Below are positions 11,391 to 23,444 of a DNA stretch of 64,000 nt, one piece after another. Numbering within the stretch: the first letter of the stretch is position 1; each line of letters begins with the position of its first letter. The notes beneath the pieces are model-generated. The model was not told where the DNA came from. It searched no databases and saw nothing but the letters and a program-made list of their open reading frames with translations. This DNA is from Chamaelirium japonicum (lineage: Eukaryota > Streptophyta > Magnoliopsida > Liliales > Melanthiaceae): assembly GCA_947650365.1 (NCBI GenBank), contig OX393549.1, positions 31,729,126 to 31,793,125 on the forward strand, given 5' to 3'. The position numbers and the translations under genes were made by a program.

Positions 11391-12094
11391 CTAGGAAACA
11401 TGGACACTTCCCCAGGCCTCCCGCACCCGTGTCGGACACGTGTCGGACACCGACACTCGTCGGACACTCGCCGGACACGCACCGGACACGCATGTGTCGT
11501 GTCCTACTTGCTTCCGAAAGCCGGACATGGTCGGACACTCGTCGGACACTCCTCGGACACTGCGGGTTGACGGATTGTTCGATATAGGGTCGGGTTACAA
11601 GCTGTGGTGATTCAGTTTTGGCTTCAACCTATCTGATTCTTTAAGTTTTGGCTTCACAGCCATTCTTTTGCATGCCATTTGAGCCTGAGTGTGATTCACT
11701 TGTCAGGATGGTTATGATGGACTGTTATGATTCAGGTTTGGCATTAACTTATCTTATCCTCTGAGGTTTCAGATAGGTTGAAGTCAAAACTGAAACACAA
11801 CCGTTATTTTCCATACCATTTAGAGCTATTTGCAATTCACCGATCGGGCTGGATGTAACTAACAATAGTGATCCAGTATGCATTAAATTTTCATTTTAGT
11901 TGTTTTCTATGAGGTTTTTTCGGTTATTGAAATATATATGAATTGCAAACACACATAAAATATAAATTTAAAAATAGTAATTTATTTTGCCGTGTCCCCG
12001 CCGTACCCGTGTCCTCCTTTTTTAGAATTTGCCGTGTCGGCGAACCCGTGTCGTGTCGTACCCGTGTCCCCGTACCAGTGTCAGTGCTTCTTAG
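11391..12094. mobile_element. hAT MITE nested in the second TRIM internal domain
   Basis: The 8-bp TSD is GTAGAGAG (11383-11390 and 12095-12102). The ends are CTAGGAAACATGGACAC and, inverted, CTAAGAAGCACTGACAC. The left arm is dense in CGGACACTCGTCGGACAC phrases and the right arm in CCCGTGTCC phrases, an imperfect long inverted repeat. No transposase. Confidence 0.8.
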
Positions 12095-12680
12095 GTAGAG
12101 AGGTGTCAGCGGGTGCGATGGGGCCACTCGGGAGACGCTCCGGGAGCGGGCATGTGAGCACCTGGAGTGCTCCAAAAGGCCGACCTCTTGAAGGGAGGAG
12201 AGCACATCGGGTATATTAAGAGAGGCCAGCCCGCTCCCCTTTTGATGTGGGACTAACCGTTCAACATTCACCCGCATGTAGAGCGTGTTTTAATGTTAGA
12301 GGGTGCGATGGGGCCACTCGGGAGACGCTCCCGGAATGGGCCAACTTTGATACCATGTGACAACACCCGAGTGCTCCAAAAGGCCGATCTAAAGGGAGTA
12401 GAGCACAACATGTGTATTAAGAGAGGCCACCCCGCGCCCTTTATCAATGTGGGACTAATCCAGTGGGATAGTCCAACCCCCCCCCTCCCCCACACACACA
12501 CACACGTGGCACGCGTGACAAGGCACAAATGAGCGACGCTCCAGGAGCGGGCCCAGCTATGATACCATGTGACAACACTTGGAGTGCTCCCATCTTAGAG
12601 CCTAGCTCCTAGTGTGCGGTGCGTCACCCACAAATTCTTCATTCACATTACTAATGTGGGACTAACCGCTCAACAAGTAC

Positions 12681-12915
12681 ACAGACTAGGATGGTATCGG
12701 CATGTATCACGGAGAGCAAAGGTGACCCTTGTTGTAAGGAGAGTGTCACATATTACTATAGAAAGGCCAAGAAATAGGAGATGAAGACCTAAAATTAGAT
12801 AGTTCGAAGTTGTCGAAAATGATATGGAAAAGTATGCAACAACAACCGAGATAGCTCTTGACTCTTGAGGAATGGCTGACAAAGAAGGATTCATAAAGCT
12901 ATCCAAATAGGTGGA
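12681..12915 (+). pseudogene. RTE-type LINE fragment, part 2 (C-terminal tail)
   Basis: The + strand translates across minor breaks as RLRWYRHVSRRAK, VRRVSHITIERPRNRRRRPK and FEVVENDMEKYATTTEIALD. This is the basic tail that follows RT in plant RTE LINEs. It continues 10080-10141 once the TRIM array is removed. Confidence 0.65.
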
Positions 12916-13369
12916 AAAATGCTTAGATGGTTAAACTATGGTAGGAGTTAGGAATAGGCAAAGCATCTTGAACACGTGATTTTCTATTTGACACAAACTA
13001 GCTTGCACTCTTCTTTCCCATTTCAATTTCATCGGATCTCCAAGATTTGATCTAGCCAATTGAGAATCTCAACTACTTGTAAATTAATATTGACAATAGA
13101 TAATAGTTATACCATTTCAAGGGTTGGGCCTAGTATTGACATGCGTATGAGGTCACACTCTGAAGGATATTGAACTCTACAACCCCACTCAGCATTCCGT
13201 AAGAAGGTGAATAGAGGTACTAATTTTTTATTTCTTGGTTTCCCGAATTTATCATACTGGGGTGTTTCTTTTTTTGATTTATTGTTTATTAGAAGAGTGT
13301 TCTATTACTTCATGCTACTTGGTTGTTGGATATATTTCAATATTATGTGAACATATTTAGGACGCATTC
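12916..13369. other. No feature recognised
   Basis: AT-rich sequence without open frames of note. Confidence 0.4.
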
Positions 13370-14500
13370 ATCAGCAATCAGCACATACAATCGACGATAC
13401 TTAACATATATAATATCCATGTAGTGGGCAATGAATTGGTTCACGAAGCGCACTGCATAAAATGTCAAGGTAAGAAACAGTCAAACAGACAACATTAAAC
13501 ACAACCTGACACTACCCGGTAAAATCTGAAAGCGGCTCACTATTTGTGGAATCAAAGTATCAGCAGTCCAAGCCTCAATCAAGCAGTCAAAACTGATTAG
13601 GTGAGAGGTGCACTTCGCTCCATCACATTAACCTTGACAAGAAAATAATCTCAAGGCCTAGAAAGTACAACACTCAAAGCATCATTCCCATCAATAACAA
13701 TGTAATCAACATATACAAACAGGATGGAATTACGAGAAGAACAATTAAGTAAAAAATTGCATCAACATGATGGCTCTGTATGGATCCAACGTGAGACTCA
13801 TGCACGAGAGCCTGTTTAAGGCCCATAGAATGCATGATAAAGGTGACAATGTGCGGTGAGTGAGAAAGTCAAGGTGGAGGCTTCACATACGGTTTGAGAG
13901 TTCGTCCGAATTTGAACCAGTTTGGATTTTGGTCAATCTGGATGCGAACACACCCAAACTCACAGGTTTGGATTTTGGGCAATCTGGACCAAAACACCTC
14001 CCCAGACCCAAACTATACTCTCATTTGGATCTAATTCAGTCAAATCAACTGGATAAATAAAGTTGAACTAGACCCGCTTGGCCAAATTAGCCCGAATTGG
14101 CCTAATCAGACTTAAATCTGACCCAAATTAGCCAAAACAAATACAGATTAACCGACTCAAACGTGGTTTTCTATATTTTTTATTTTTTAATCTCTCTTCA
14201 AAAAGGAAGCGTCATGCAAACTCGAAATGGCCAAACCAAACGGATCAGTTCAATTTTCACTTGATCCAAACCCAAACCTGAATTCTCAAACCTTGCTTGA
14301 TGTAGACCTTAGAGACAGTAAACATACAAATATCCTTATAGTCAATGCCATGGTCTTGGGTAAAGATGAATGTCATTGGTCGAACCCTATGATGTAGAGA
14401 ATTATTGAATCGGGTCTTATTCTTCTAAGCCCACTTGAAGTTATGATTGAGGAACATTCAAGGGGTGCTTCATAGACATTGTATTTAGGATCCATTAAGC
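13370..14500 (-). pseudogene. Copia reverse transcriptase remnant, interrupted by a MITE
   Basis: On the minus strand, 14440-14300 reads RPMTFIFTQDHGIDYKDICMFTVSKV, shown here only as resembling the segment just before the RT palm of Copia. After the MITE, 13740-13680 reads LFVYVDYIVIDGNDALSVV, the YVDD box with its last Asp changed to Tyr. Further left, VRFVNQFIAHYMD resembles the region before RNase H. Stops and frame changes are frequent. It is an old inactive copy. Confidence 0.55.
13891..14292. mobile_element. MITE-like insertion with GGTTTGAGA ends
   Basis: The ends GGTTTGAGAGTTCG and, inverted, GGTTTGAGAATTCAG bound 402 bp that interrupts the Copia RT remnant. The interior is rich in TTTGGATTTTGG and CCAAATTAGCC phrases. 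No clear TSD is visible. Confidence 0.55.
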
Positions 14501-16469
14501 CATATGTCCAAGTTATTTTGATTCTATTATCAATTAAATAGGTACCCTTTAGTTAAAAAGTTTTTAAATAAGAGATGCATCTAGGATTCATGCTTCAGCA
14601 AGGATTTATATGTCATATACGCCTCCTAATTCAAAAAGGATTTCTAAAGCTTTTCCGCATTTATCTAGGATGGAAACGGTGTCCCTATTGAGTTAAAATT
14701 CCTAGTTTCAATAGGCTTTCCTAATGGACCATTATTTCTCTTTATAAAAGGACCCCTTTCTCGTTTTATAATCTATAGATTTAGAAAATTCATGTTTAGA
14801 TTTCAAACTTCATTACAATTTTTTTGTAATATCTTCAAGTTCTTATTTTAACAAGATTTAGCCTCTATTTACAAGGCAGAAATCTTTAGGATGGACCAAT
14901 CCAGAATTACATATGGATCGATCAGCGAATATATTTTTGAATTTTCAGGCAATACGTGTCAAAAGTTAAATTATCATAATGGTACTTATGACGATACCAT
15001 CTCTCAACAGGCCACATATTTGACTGACATGGCGAATCGATACAAACACATCTGGATCAATCTGCATGGAATCTTTTGAAATCTAAAACAACGCAATCAA
15101 ATCCAAATCAGTTTCAATTTTCAAATCTAACCGATATACCAGCGCATGGGATAGATTTCGGCTCAACATTCAGATCGATATGCCAAAACGCTCGGATCGA
15201 TCTAACTCAACCTTTTTAATTTAATGACCTATGTAGAGAAAGTAATAAATTCTCATGATCATTCATCTGGTACAAATTTAAAAATCAAAATTCACATTAA
15301 GATTCAAAATTTTACCAATGGAGAAAAATACTATTGTATGATGAATTTTACCAGATCCATTCTATGGAGTCCTTATCAAAAATGTGAAAAATGAATTGAA
15401 CAGGACATTTTTCTAGGTTTCAACATGATCCATTGTGCCACTTCCAGCACACAACAGGCTCTTAGGCTTTCCAACAACATAAAGTCAAACCTAGTTAGAC
15501 TCCCTCTAAATATCAGGCTCTTTTTTTTTTAAGGCATTTAGTTTTTAAAGGCTCTGTTTACCACCAGCGCAGTAGTACTTGTACCCCTGAAAAATTGTCA
15601 ATGCATAAATATATCTGGTACCTTTTTCAGGTTGTATCTCTAGTAGCTGCACGCTGAGCCATTAAAATGATGGAAAAGCATCCATATGCCACGTAGCTTT
15701 TTCCATAGGGAGTATGCAAACAGGAGATTTCACTATTATTGTACTACTTTCTCAGTTTTTCTGAAAATTTTCATTTTTTTAATTGGGATAACTTAGTATT
15801 GATCAATCAAGGAACAATTACATTAGAAGTTTTTTTAAGTGTCGCGGTTAAAACAACAAATTAGTTATCCAATTTTTAGCCAATAGTGCAAGTGCAAAAG
15901 AACGGTAACATTTAAGGCTTGTTTGCTTGCTGTGTTTTTGGCCTTTGTTTTTTAAAACACATTTGTAAACAAATTAGAGTTGTTTGGTTAATGTGTTGTG
16001 ACGTGTGCAAAAATATGCACACTAGGCCAAATATGTACAGGTTTTGCACATAAAGCTGCGCAAATTCAGTTTCACTTAAACACATGAAAGCTTAATTGCA
16101 CAAGTCACATGTGCAAATAGATACACGTACATGTACATCATTTGAAAAGCATCCAAACATGCCCTAAAGTCAGGTAACCATTGCCTAATAATAAGGTAGT
16201 AGACTAAGTGCACATGAAACATATACATAGGTTAGAAGTATAATCTACATCTATCGAGACTTTTTGCTCATGGAATGTAAGATTTAAGTCTGTACACTTC
16301 TACAAAAAATTACTATTGCATAAAGCCAAAACCTAACGCATGCAGACACTAAGACGAAATTTGCAAAAACATGATAAATCGACATTATGTAATAAAAAAA
16401 AATTATGCAAGCATATAAGGTAAAAAAATAAATGTGAAATCAAACAATAATACACCGTTGACATTCTCA
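14501..16469. other. AT-rich DNA without a recognisable gene
   Basis: No splice-consistent frames, TIRs or LTRs that I can support. Confidence 0.45.
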
Positions 16470-17215
16470 GTCGAGCTGCTCTTTCCGATGATCGCTTCGC
16501 TTCCATTACACTCGAGCTTCATATGAAACTCCGACCTACATAAAATAAGCCTATCGGACCCTACTCGGTACAGACAGATCGTTGGTCAATTGGTCTATAT
16601 CTGTATCACCAGGCCCGGCATTGCCCACGTTGTCAGCATCGTTAGCCAGTTCGTCGGGGCCTCACTATACTGCCCTCCTGCAGATTTTTCAGGACCTTAG
16701 AGGCATCATCACCCGATCGCTCTTCCTGTCCTCGACTTCACCTCTGGTCCTATGTGCCTATCTGATGCTGACTGGATCGAGGATCCGACTGCTTGCCGCA
16801 AGACTATTGGCTACTACATGTTCATTGGAAACTCTCCCATCTCATGGTGTAGCAAGAAGCAAGAGTTATTTCTTTCTCCAGTACCGAGGTAAATTTTCGA
16901 GCCATGGCCTCTACCACCAAGGAGATCATTCACCTGTGACGTTTCCTTGGGGATCAAGGAGTTGAGATTTCTGAGCCTACAACTCTTCACTGTGATAACA
17001 GGAGTGCCACTACCAACCTGGTTTTCCAAGAGAGGACGAAGCACATCGAGCTCGATTGCTACTTATCCCGAGAGCAATATGATGCTCAGACTATATCTCT
17101 CCCTTTTGTTTCCTCTGGAGAGCAGATTATTGGAATTCTTTACGAAGTCGTACCCAGCTCCGCGCTTCCATTTTCTACTCAACAAACTCATGGTGCATGG
17201 TCCACCTTGAGTGAG
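16470..17215 (+). pseudogene. Copia RT/RNase H 3' fragment
   Basis: The + strand begins near SDPTRYRQIVGQLVYL and CITRPGIAHVVS at the end of RT and passes YTALLQIFQDLRG. After frame changes it enters RNase H with IGYYMFIGNSPISWCSKKQE and later HCDNRSATNLVFQERTKHIE. Several frameshifts and stops are present. The last coding phrases run to about 17215, followed by an LTR-like segment. Confidence 0.75.
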
Positions 17216-17360
17216 AGAGAGAGAAAGAAGGGGGGGTAGAGGTATTTGTATGTATTAGTTATTAGCATATACACCATTACATTGTATGAATTTCATACCC
17301 ACTTACCTACATATTAGGCTTATTGTCCCTAATGAGAAGCATTCCTTCTCCCCCAAAAGC

Positions 17361-17361
<1 letters not shown>
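17216..17361 (+). repeat. Partial 3' LTR of the 16.5-kb Copia fragment
   Basis: The purine-rich GAAGAAGGGGGGG-like tract is followed by GTAGAGGTATTTGTATG. The part ATATTAGGCTTATTG with CCCTAATGAGAAGCATTCC matches the LTR tail at 43335-43400. The LTR runs into a CT microsatellite. Confidence 0.5.

Positions 17362-17424
<63 letters not shown>
17362..17424. repeat. (CT)n microsatellite
   Basis: About 31 uninterrupted CT units. Confidence 0.95.
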
Positions 17425-17430
<6 letters not shown>

Positions 17431-18653
17431 TTATTGGTGACACCAAAAGTACATAAAAAAACTGGGACAAAAAGCCTACATATTCTCAAGCTAGATGAGA
17501 AATGCATAATGTCTTGTCAGTGTTTATGTGTGTGGTTGTGAGTTGTGTGGGTGTGTTTATGTGTATATGTGTGCGGGTTTATGGTGGGTTGCAAGGGAGA
17601 TGTGACTACAATATCAGCTAAATCTCTTCAAGACTAAGAAGGATGGACCAAAGCTTAAAATGCACATTGAATGGCTACTTGGACCTTTCCCATTTCGTCC
17701 ATGTTGACCATCATTACTCAAAAAATTGGAAGATAAATAGGCGGAGTAATGATAGCTGGCACTTTCCCTAACATAAATAGCATTTTCAAAAGCAACCAGC
17801 ATGCATTACAAGTGCATCTATGATACTAGACTCGTATAAGAGCATCTAAAATTTTGTTATTGCTTAAAAAGATGTCTTATAATCACTAAAAAGCTATTAT
17901 GTTAGCTTACATCTATAATAATATAAGCTGGGGGATCCGTACGTGGCACCCCCTCTGAAGAGAAAATGCCCTGCTAGCATCCTACTCCACGTGCCATGTG
18001 GCACCCGCTTCTCTCTCTCTATCATATATCTGCAGGCTGCAGCTACTATGCCAGTATGCCCTAAAAACTAAAGGTACTTACGGTAAATATGCACCTTGAA
18101 TGTTGCAGAATGTTGACGTTTCATATAGGAACACAAGAGAAGGAATTAGTAAGCAAAACCAAAAAATAGAGCAGGTAAGACTAGCGAGGTTAAAAAACCA
18201 TTTAGAGGTTCTTAGGCATTGAAAACCTAGGAATAAACTATGTTACATTCTCTTCTTAGTACTGAGAAAAATGCTGATAACATACTGACAAGAAGATTTC
18301 ATCGTAAACAGATTGAAATATGTTAAAATAAAATTTTCATCGCATTTGTTCATATGTTACAAGCGCACCATTTCTTCTTTGCATTTGTCCACATAAAAGC
18401 CAACTAAAAAATGCTCCAAATGTACATTGTCAGAAATGCAATGACAATCGTACAGTTATGATCGATAGTTACAAAAGATAAAATGGCACTGCATGCAGAT
18501 CAAACAGTGTGTTATTGCAATCAAATAGCACATAAAACCTGTCACTAAAGATTCACAGTAGCTCAGGAACAAATTATTGGCCATAAAATAGCATCTGAAA
18601 GTATAAAACCTGCTAGAAAACCAATGAAGCACGCATATGATAATTCTTGATAC
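17425..18653. other. No gene recognised
   Basis: AT-rich. A search by eye for the next exon of the minus-strand MBD fragment found none here. Confidence 0.4.
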
Positions 18654-18755
18654 CTTGTACGTTTTTCCTGCATTTGCACCACTCCGTCGGGTTTTAATCT
18701 CCACTATCCATCCGGAAGGCAACCATTCAGGGGATTTTTCCACCCGTGCTATAGT
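18654..18755 (-). CDS. MBD-domain gene fragment, downstream exon
   Basis: The minus strand reads an acceptor (TTATAATAG), 34 codons, and a donor (AAG|GTATC). The translation contains EKSPEWLPSGWIVEIKTRR and SGANAGKTYK. PEWLP-GW-VE followed by a basic segment with SGA/SGANAG is the first half of plant methyl-CpG-binding domains, the chromatin readers of methylated DNA. The exon starts and ends in phase 0, matching the exon at 18834-18962, so the two would splice in frame. No further exons are visible on either side, so this is either a relict or a captured gene fragment. The start and end of the protein are missing. Confidence 0.6.
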
Positions 18756-18833
18756 CTATTATAATTTGGAGTATTAGCATACTTCAAGGAAACACTAAAA
18801 TATAATATAATTATCAAATGGCGTAAAGCTTAC

Positions 18834-18962
18834 TTGTTGTTTGTTATCTCGAAAACAAGGTGTTGATCTGGTTGAGGAACCAACATTCTTTTCGTTATTA
18901 AGATAGCGCATAACCTCCACTTTTGAACGGCACGTGTAGCCAGATGCAAGAGATGTGTAATA
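18834..18962 (-). CDS. MBD-domain gene fragment, upstream exon
   Basis: The minus strand has acceptor GGATTTTGTAG, 43 open codons and donor CAA|GTAAGC. It begins YYTSLASGYTCRSKVEVMRYL, which resembles the second half of a plant MBD (the usual form is roughly YY-P-SGY-FRSK-EV-RYL). Since it lies upstream of the exon with the first half of an MBD, the gene it came from had at least two tandem MBDs, as known for some plant MBD proteins. The 78-nt intron between the two exons is short, but both splice sites are good. Confidence 0.6.
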
Positions 18963-20372
18963 CTACAAAATCCGCAAATGGATTAAGGTGATCTTAGTTC
19001 CACAATGATTGCACTATCCAAGATGACTTCCACAAACTATAATAAATTAAGCCTCTTTATCATGTCTTGGCATGGATAAGTTGTTACCTAAGTCTTCAGA
19101 TCGATATCATAAGTTTATAAGAGATGGGTTCTTATAAATATGAGAATTGACGGCATGAAACCTTTTATTAAGTGAATTAGATATATCGTAAAAGTAAAAG
19201 AATTACAATAAAGAAAAGTCAATAGTAAGAAGACATTGACTAGATTGTCATGAGTTGGAGAAAACTAAATTGCATACACTACTAATACTTGCATACATGT
19301 CTTATCTTGTATTGTTATGTTTTTACATTTTTTTTTAAATGTTTAGGGCATATCCACAAGAGGGCTTTAACCTGTTGTAATTGTAACATGTCGATCTTTT
19401 CCCCGCTTTAGCTAATGACCGCATTCACTCTTTGCAAGAGTTTCCAACATTAGTCCCTTTTAATGGGATCACAATGTCAGGTTGCCCTCCCAGGGTTATT
19501 GTGATAACTTTATATGTCCTTATTGGTGATTGGTGAAGTCATCTCAACTATGGTTGCATCGAGACAAAAGCAATGGTAGTTGCAACAGACTACATTACAT
19601 ATATATTGTAATCAGGTCATCAATTCGAGCAAGCCACCATCACCCTCGCCATAATCTCCAACATTGGGTACTTATTTCATTTCCAAAATACTTAGTTTCT
19701 TGAAAATTATATCCTTGGCGGAAAAAAATGCAGCCAATAAGTATTTTCATAGCACTTTTATTGAGACCCTGTGTAGAACACTAGAACTTTGTTCTGGAAG
19801 CTACGTTTGCATCTCCTCCCTCTTATACTCTTTTTATTTTGCATTTTTTTTAGGGAAATCTCCTCCGAGGAAGAGAGAAGGGAGTTAAGACAAACCCCAA
19901 GCTATAATGACAGTAAAGGGGAAAACAAGAATCTCAAGAAAGATCACAAACCACGGAATTAACCTTCAAGAAGGACTTAGCGAAAACGCCAGTGCATCGG
20001 TCAGGTCTGGGACAACTATGACTTCGAGGGCAGACAATGGGGAAGATAAATGCAGCAGAAGATTTGGGTTCCCAATCTTTCATATAACCATGATATCACG
20101 TAGTTGTCATCACAGATCAATAACAAACGCTTGAGCATCTCTCGGGGTGCATCATAACCACACGATGGCAGCCACCGTAACAGATGCATCGCACTCAGCC
20201 CGAACTGCACCCGTTGGTTTCTCTGATTTAAACAACTATTGTGAAGAGAGGTGTTGGCTCCAGCATTTCTAATTGATTCGTAATGCTAGCTAAGATGGTA
20301 ATCACGGTTATAACAACGTTTTTGTACCACCGATAAGAAAGAGAGAGAGACGGGGAGAGAGAGACGGAGAGA
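18963..20372. other. No gene recognised
   Basis: No MBD N-terminal exon and no transposon ends seen. Confidence 0.4.
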
Positions 20373-20705
20373 GTAGTGTTTTGAAAACCGGACCGGACGG
20401 GCGGTTCAACCGGTTTGGACCGGAACCGGAACATGTTTCGGTTTAGTCTTTGAATAAACTGGTTTGTATGATCGGACTGGGCGATTGAACCGATTTGGAC
20501 CGGAACTTATTTCAGTTCAGTCTTTGAATAAACTGGTTTGTATGTTAACCCAGGAATCACACCTTGCCATTGAAGAATTTAGTATAGATCTATTTTAAAA
20601 AACATATTTTCATGCGGTTCAAATGGTTGAACCACTGGTTTGAACAAATTTGGGCCGAACCGAATGCCTTTTCGGTTCACCTTTCGATCCGGTTTTGATT
20701 TAACA
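20373..20705. mobile_element. Possible MITE rich in CCGG/GGTTTGG phrases
   Basis: It starts AGTGTTTTGAAAACCGGACC and ends near CCGGTTTTGATTTAACA, a weak inverted match. The segment CTTTGAATAAACTGGTTTG occurs twice (20451-20469 and 20523-20541). Borders are uncertain. Confidence 0.4.
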
Positions 20706-21175
20706 TAGAGCGAGATCGTGGGGGAGAGAGACCGAGAGAGAGAGAGTGGAACGAAGACGCGAAAAGAGAGAGAGAGAGAGAGAGGCACAGAGAGAGAAAG
20801 AGACGGGCGGAGAGAGAGAGAAAATCAGGAAGAGAGAGACGGACGGAGAGAGAGAGAAAGAGAAAGAGAGAAACAAACGGAGAAATAGACGAATGGAGAG
20901 AAAGAGAAGAGACAAAGACAGACGGAGAGAAAGAAAATCGGGAAGACAGAGACAGAGAGAGATACGGAGAGAGAGAGAGACAGAGAGAGGGAGAGAGAAA
21001 ATCAGGAAGAGAGAGATGGAAAGAGAGAGCGAGAGAGATCGGAGAGAGAGAGAAAGAGAACGGACAAAGAGAGAGAAATCGGGAAGAGAGAAATTTGGAA
21101 GAGAGGGAAATAAGGGGAGAGAGAGATACGGGAAGAGAGAGAAAGAGAGATCGAAGGAAGAAGAGAAGGAACGGC
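20706..21175. repeat. GA-rich low-complexity tract
   Basis: About 470 bp of GAGAGA interspersed with GACGGA and AAATCGGGAAG phrases. It creates an open frame rich in Glu and Arg that I do not consider a gene. Confidence 0.9.
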
Positions 21176-22079
21176 TATGATCGTGAGAGAGTTTTGTCTA
21201 GTCAGCATTTGATTCCTTTTTGTCTAGTCAGCATGTAGACCGTCGTCCCTTGTTATATAGATAGCGGGGTTAAGTGATTTTGGGCCAAACTTCATGGATA
21301 AAGTGTAATTTACCCTTTTTTGTTGAGGGGTGGTGTGGGTGGTTGTGGTGGGGATGTAGACATTGGAAAACTAGTACCGTCTGCAGACACATCAACCCTA
21401 GCTTCTCTTAGGGCCGTTTGTTTCTACGGAAGTGACCGTGGAAGTCGTCGAAGTAGCGAACTCAAGCATACGGCAATATGTTTTGACATAAATAGCTGTG
21501 GAAATTGGAAGTAGGACTTCTAGTCAACACTCAGAGGCCCCTTTTCCAAGGGCTTGACTTCGGAGCATTTTAATCCGAAGTGGGACTTCTCCCATCCCGA
21601 AGTGGTATTTTATATGTCATATCATCCCTGCATAACACTTTTTACACTAATGCCACTCCCTTGCATAACACTCTCACCAATATTTAATGAATGTCACATC
21701 ATCGAAAAATTTTACACATGCATAACACTCTCACCAATATTTAATGAATGTCACATCATCGAAAAATTTTACACTTTTATCCATTCCATGCAGAACACTT
21801 TCATCAAAACAAATAGTGAAAGTGACAGAACTACAGCTTCTAGCCTTACTACTTCCATCAAAACAAACAGCGGAACTGAAACTTCCGGCCAGAAGTCCTA
21901 CTCAACATTTCCTATACTTCACTTCTAAGCTCTTACAAAACCCAAAGATGAGAAATGGCATCAGATCCCGGTCAATGACCGGGATCGTTCGCCATTACCT
22001 TGCAATTCCGAATCCAAAAATGATCAAGGATTTCAACTTCTATAAAAAAAAAAGTTCGGAAAAAAATCCCAAAATCATG
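21176..22079. other. Intergenic DNA with one MITE end
   Basis: The segment 21281-21314 (CCAAACTTCATGG then AAAGTGTAATTTACCC) matches the right end of the MITE at 59457-59734. A tandem duplication at 21662-21775 is listed separately. Otherwise nothing is recognised. Confidence 0.5.
21662..21775. repeat. Tandem duplication of 57 bp
   Basis: Two adjacent copies (21662-21718 and 21719-21775) starting TGCATAACACTCTCACC, apparently identical. Confidence 0.9.
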
Positions 22080-22458
22080 GACTCATCTAGCCCTTCTGAT
22101 GGGCCTTCGATCGAAAAAGGAAAGATGGACGAGATTGGATTACCCGGTCTATCGATCCACTGGCCCTTATGCTGACCCTCATGGTCCACTCCTCCGGCAG
22201 CCATTCCGGACGCCTGTCCGCCGACATTCCCGAGCTACCCCACTATTCCGGCGTCCCTCGCCGGAATCCGACGCTTCTCCGGCCGCGATCAGCTTCCCCT
22301 TCCAGTACTCCACCTTGTACCCTCCCCACCGTCCCAATCTCAGCAAGAAGACCGCACTATATCAAGAGCCAGATGTACGGACGCCAAGCCCCGCACGTGG
22401 CGGGCTGCCTCCGGCCTAGAGATTCGGGCGGCAGTCCAGGACGCAACGGACGACGCCT

Positions 22459-22499
<41 letters not shown>

Positions 22500-22560
22500 C
22501 TCTGTTGGTAGTGGGGAGTATCTAATTGCCGGGAGTACTGGATGACGATTTTACCCCTAG
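22080..22560. other. GC-rich island with open + strand frames, unassigned
   Basis: About 430 bp is markedly richer in CG than its surroundings, with two overlapping + frames (22099-22419 and 22169-22525). I recognise no domain. It ends in a (CT)n tract (22460-22497). It could be a relict first exon or promoter. Confidence 0.3.
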
Positions 22561-22971
22561 ATCTCCTTTGTAATTACGGAGATACGGAACACGTGCTGTG
22601 TGACCTATGTCGGAAACGGCGAAAGCGACACTAGATTTTCCGCTTTCCCAAAAAAAAGGGACGCTAGATTTTTCGTAAGGCGCCTCGTACAGTAAGGTGC
22701 GGGACTGATACATCACAGCCGTCCGAGGATTGGCTATCCTACACGTGAATGACACTCACAGAGGGTCTGATTCGTCACGTCCGTCCAATGGGAGTCAACC
22801 TGACGGCTCCGATTCATCACAGTCAACCTGATAATTGAGTGACATCATTGACTTAAACCTTTTTTTGTACATAATAAAACAGGAGATTTTTCCTTAAATG
22901 CACCAAGTTTGTTGTATTGATTAAACTAAGTATTGCATCCAAATTCGTTAGTAATTAGTACCGTCGGCACC

Positions 22972-23436
22972 TAGGGCTAGCAATTTCGGACCCGACACTG
23001 CAGACCCAACACGAAGTTAGCGGGTCTGGATCAGTGCTAAACGGGTTCGGGTCGTAAACGGGTCGACACGATAGACCCGTTTAATAAACGAGTCGGGTCC
23101 AGGTTTAGGGTATAGACACGGTAGATCCAGAAAGACCCGTTTAAAATTCAACGGGTTGTGTCTGGTCGGGTCAAGTCAGGTCTACCCGCAATCTGATACT
23201 GTAATATATATAGTATCAGCGGATCTATCGGGTTAGGTCGGGTCAAGTCGGATCGGGTCAACTGAATAAACCTGTGTAGTAAAGAGGTCTAACGGGTCTT
23301 ATCGGGCCTGCCCGTTTATAAACGGGTCGGGTATAGGTTTAGGATCTAGACACGATTAGTTAAACAGGTTGAGTCCGGGTCTAGGGGTTTTGGACACGAC
23401 ACGGGCCCGACCCGACCCGACCCATTGCCACCCCTA
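22972..23436. mobile_element. hAT MITE, 465 bp
   Basis: Exact 8-bp TSD TCGGCACC (22964-22971 and 23437-23444). The ends TAGGGCTAGCAATTTCGG and TTGCCACCCCTA pair as inverted repeats. The interior is full of CGGGTCGGGTC phrases. It is the same family as 51515-51955. Confidence 0.9.
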
Positions 23437-23444
23437 TCGGCACC

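Larger units (their letters stand above)
10147..12675 (-). mobile_element. TRIM tandem array: five LTRs and four internal domains
   Basis: LTR-like blocks of about 110 bp start TGTGACAACACC and end GTGGGACTAACCGCTCAACA or close variants: 10147-10263, 10392-11336 (interrupted), 12153-12266, 12356-12476 and 12568-12675. Internal segments between them (10264-10391, 11337-12152 interrupted, 12267-12355, 12477-12567) carry a CACTCGGGAGACGCTCC phrase and end in CTCTGATACC-type sequence, the minus-strand tRNA-iMet primer-binding site. The whole array is flanked once by AGTAC (10142-10146 and 12676-12680). Two hAT elements are nested inside. No coding capacity. Confidence 0.82.

Noticed and set aside
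17930-18060. Helitron start-like TCTATAATAATATAAGC
   Set aside because: No matching 3' hairpin with CTRR end was found.
20746-21180. 144-codon Glu/Arg-rich + frame
   Set aside because: It is a translation of a GA-rich low-complexity tract.
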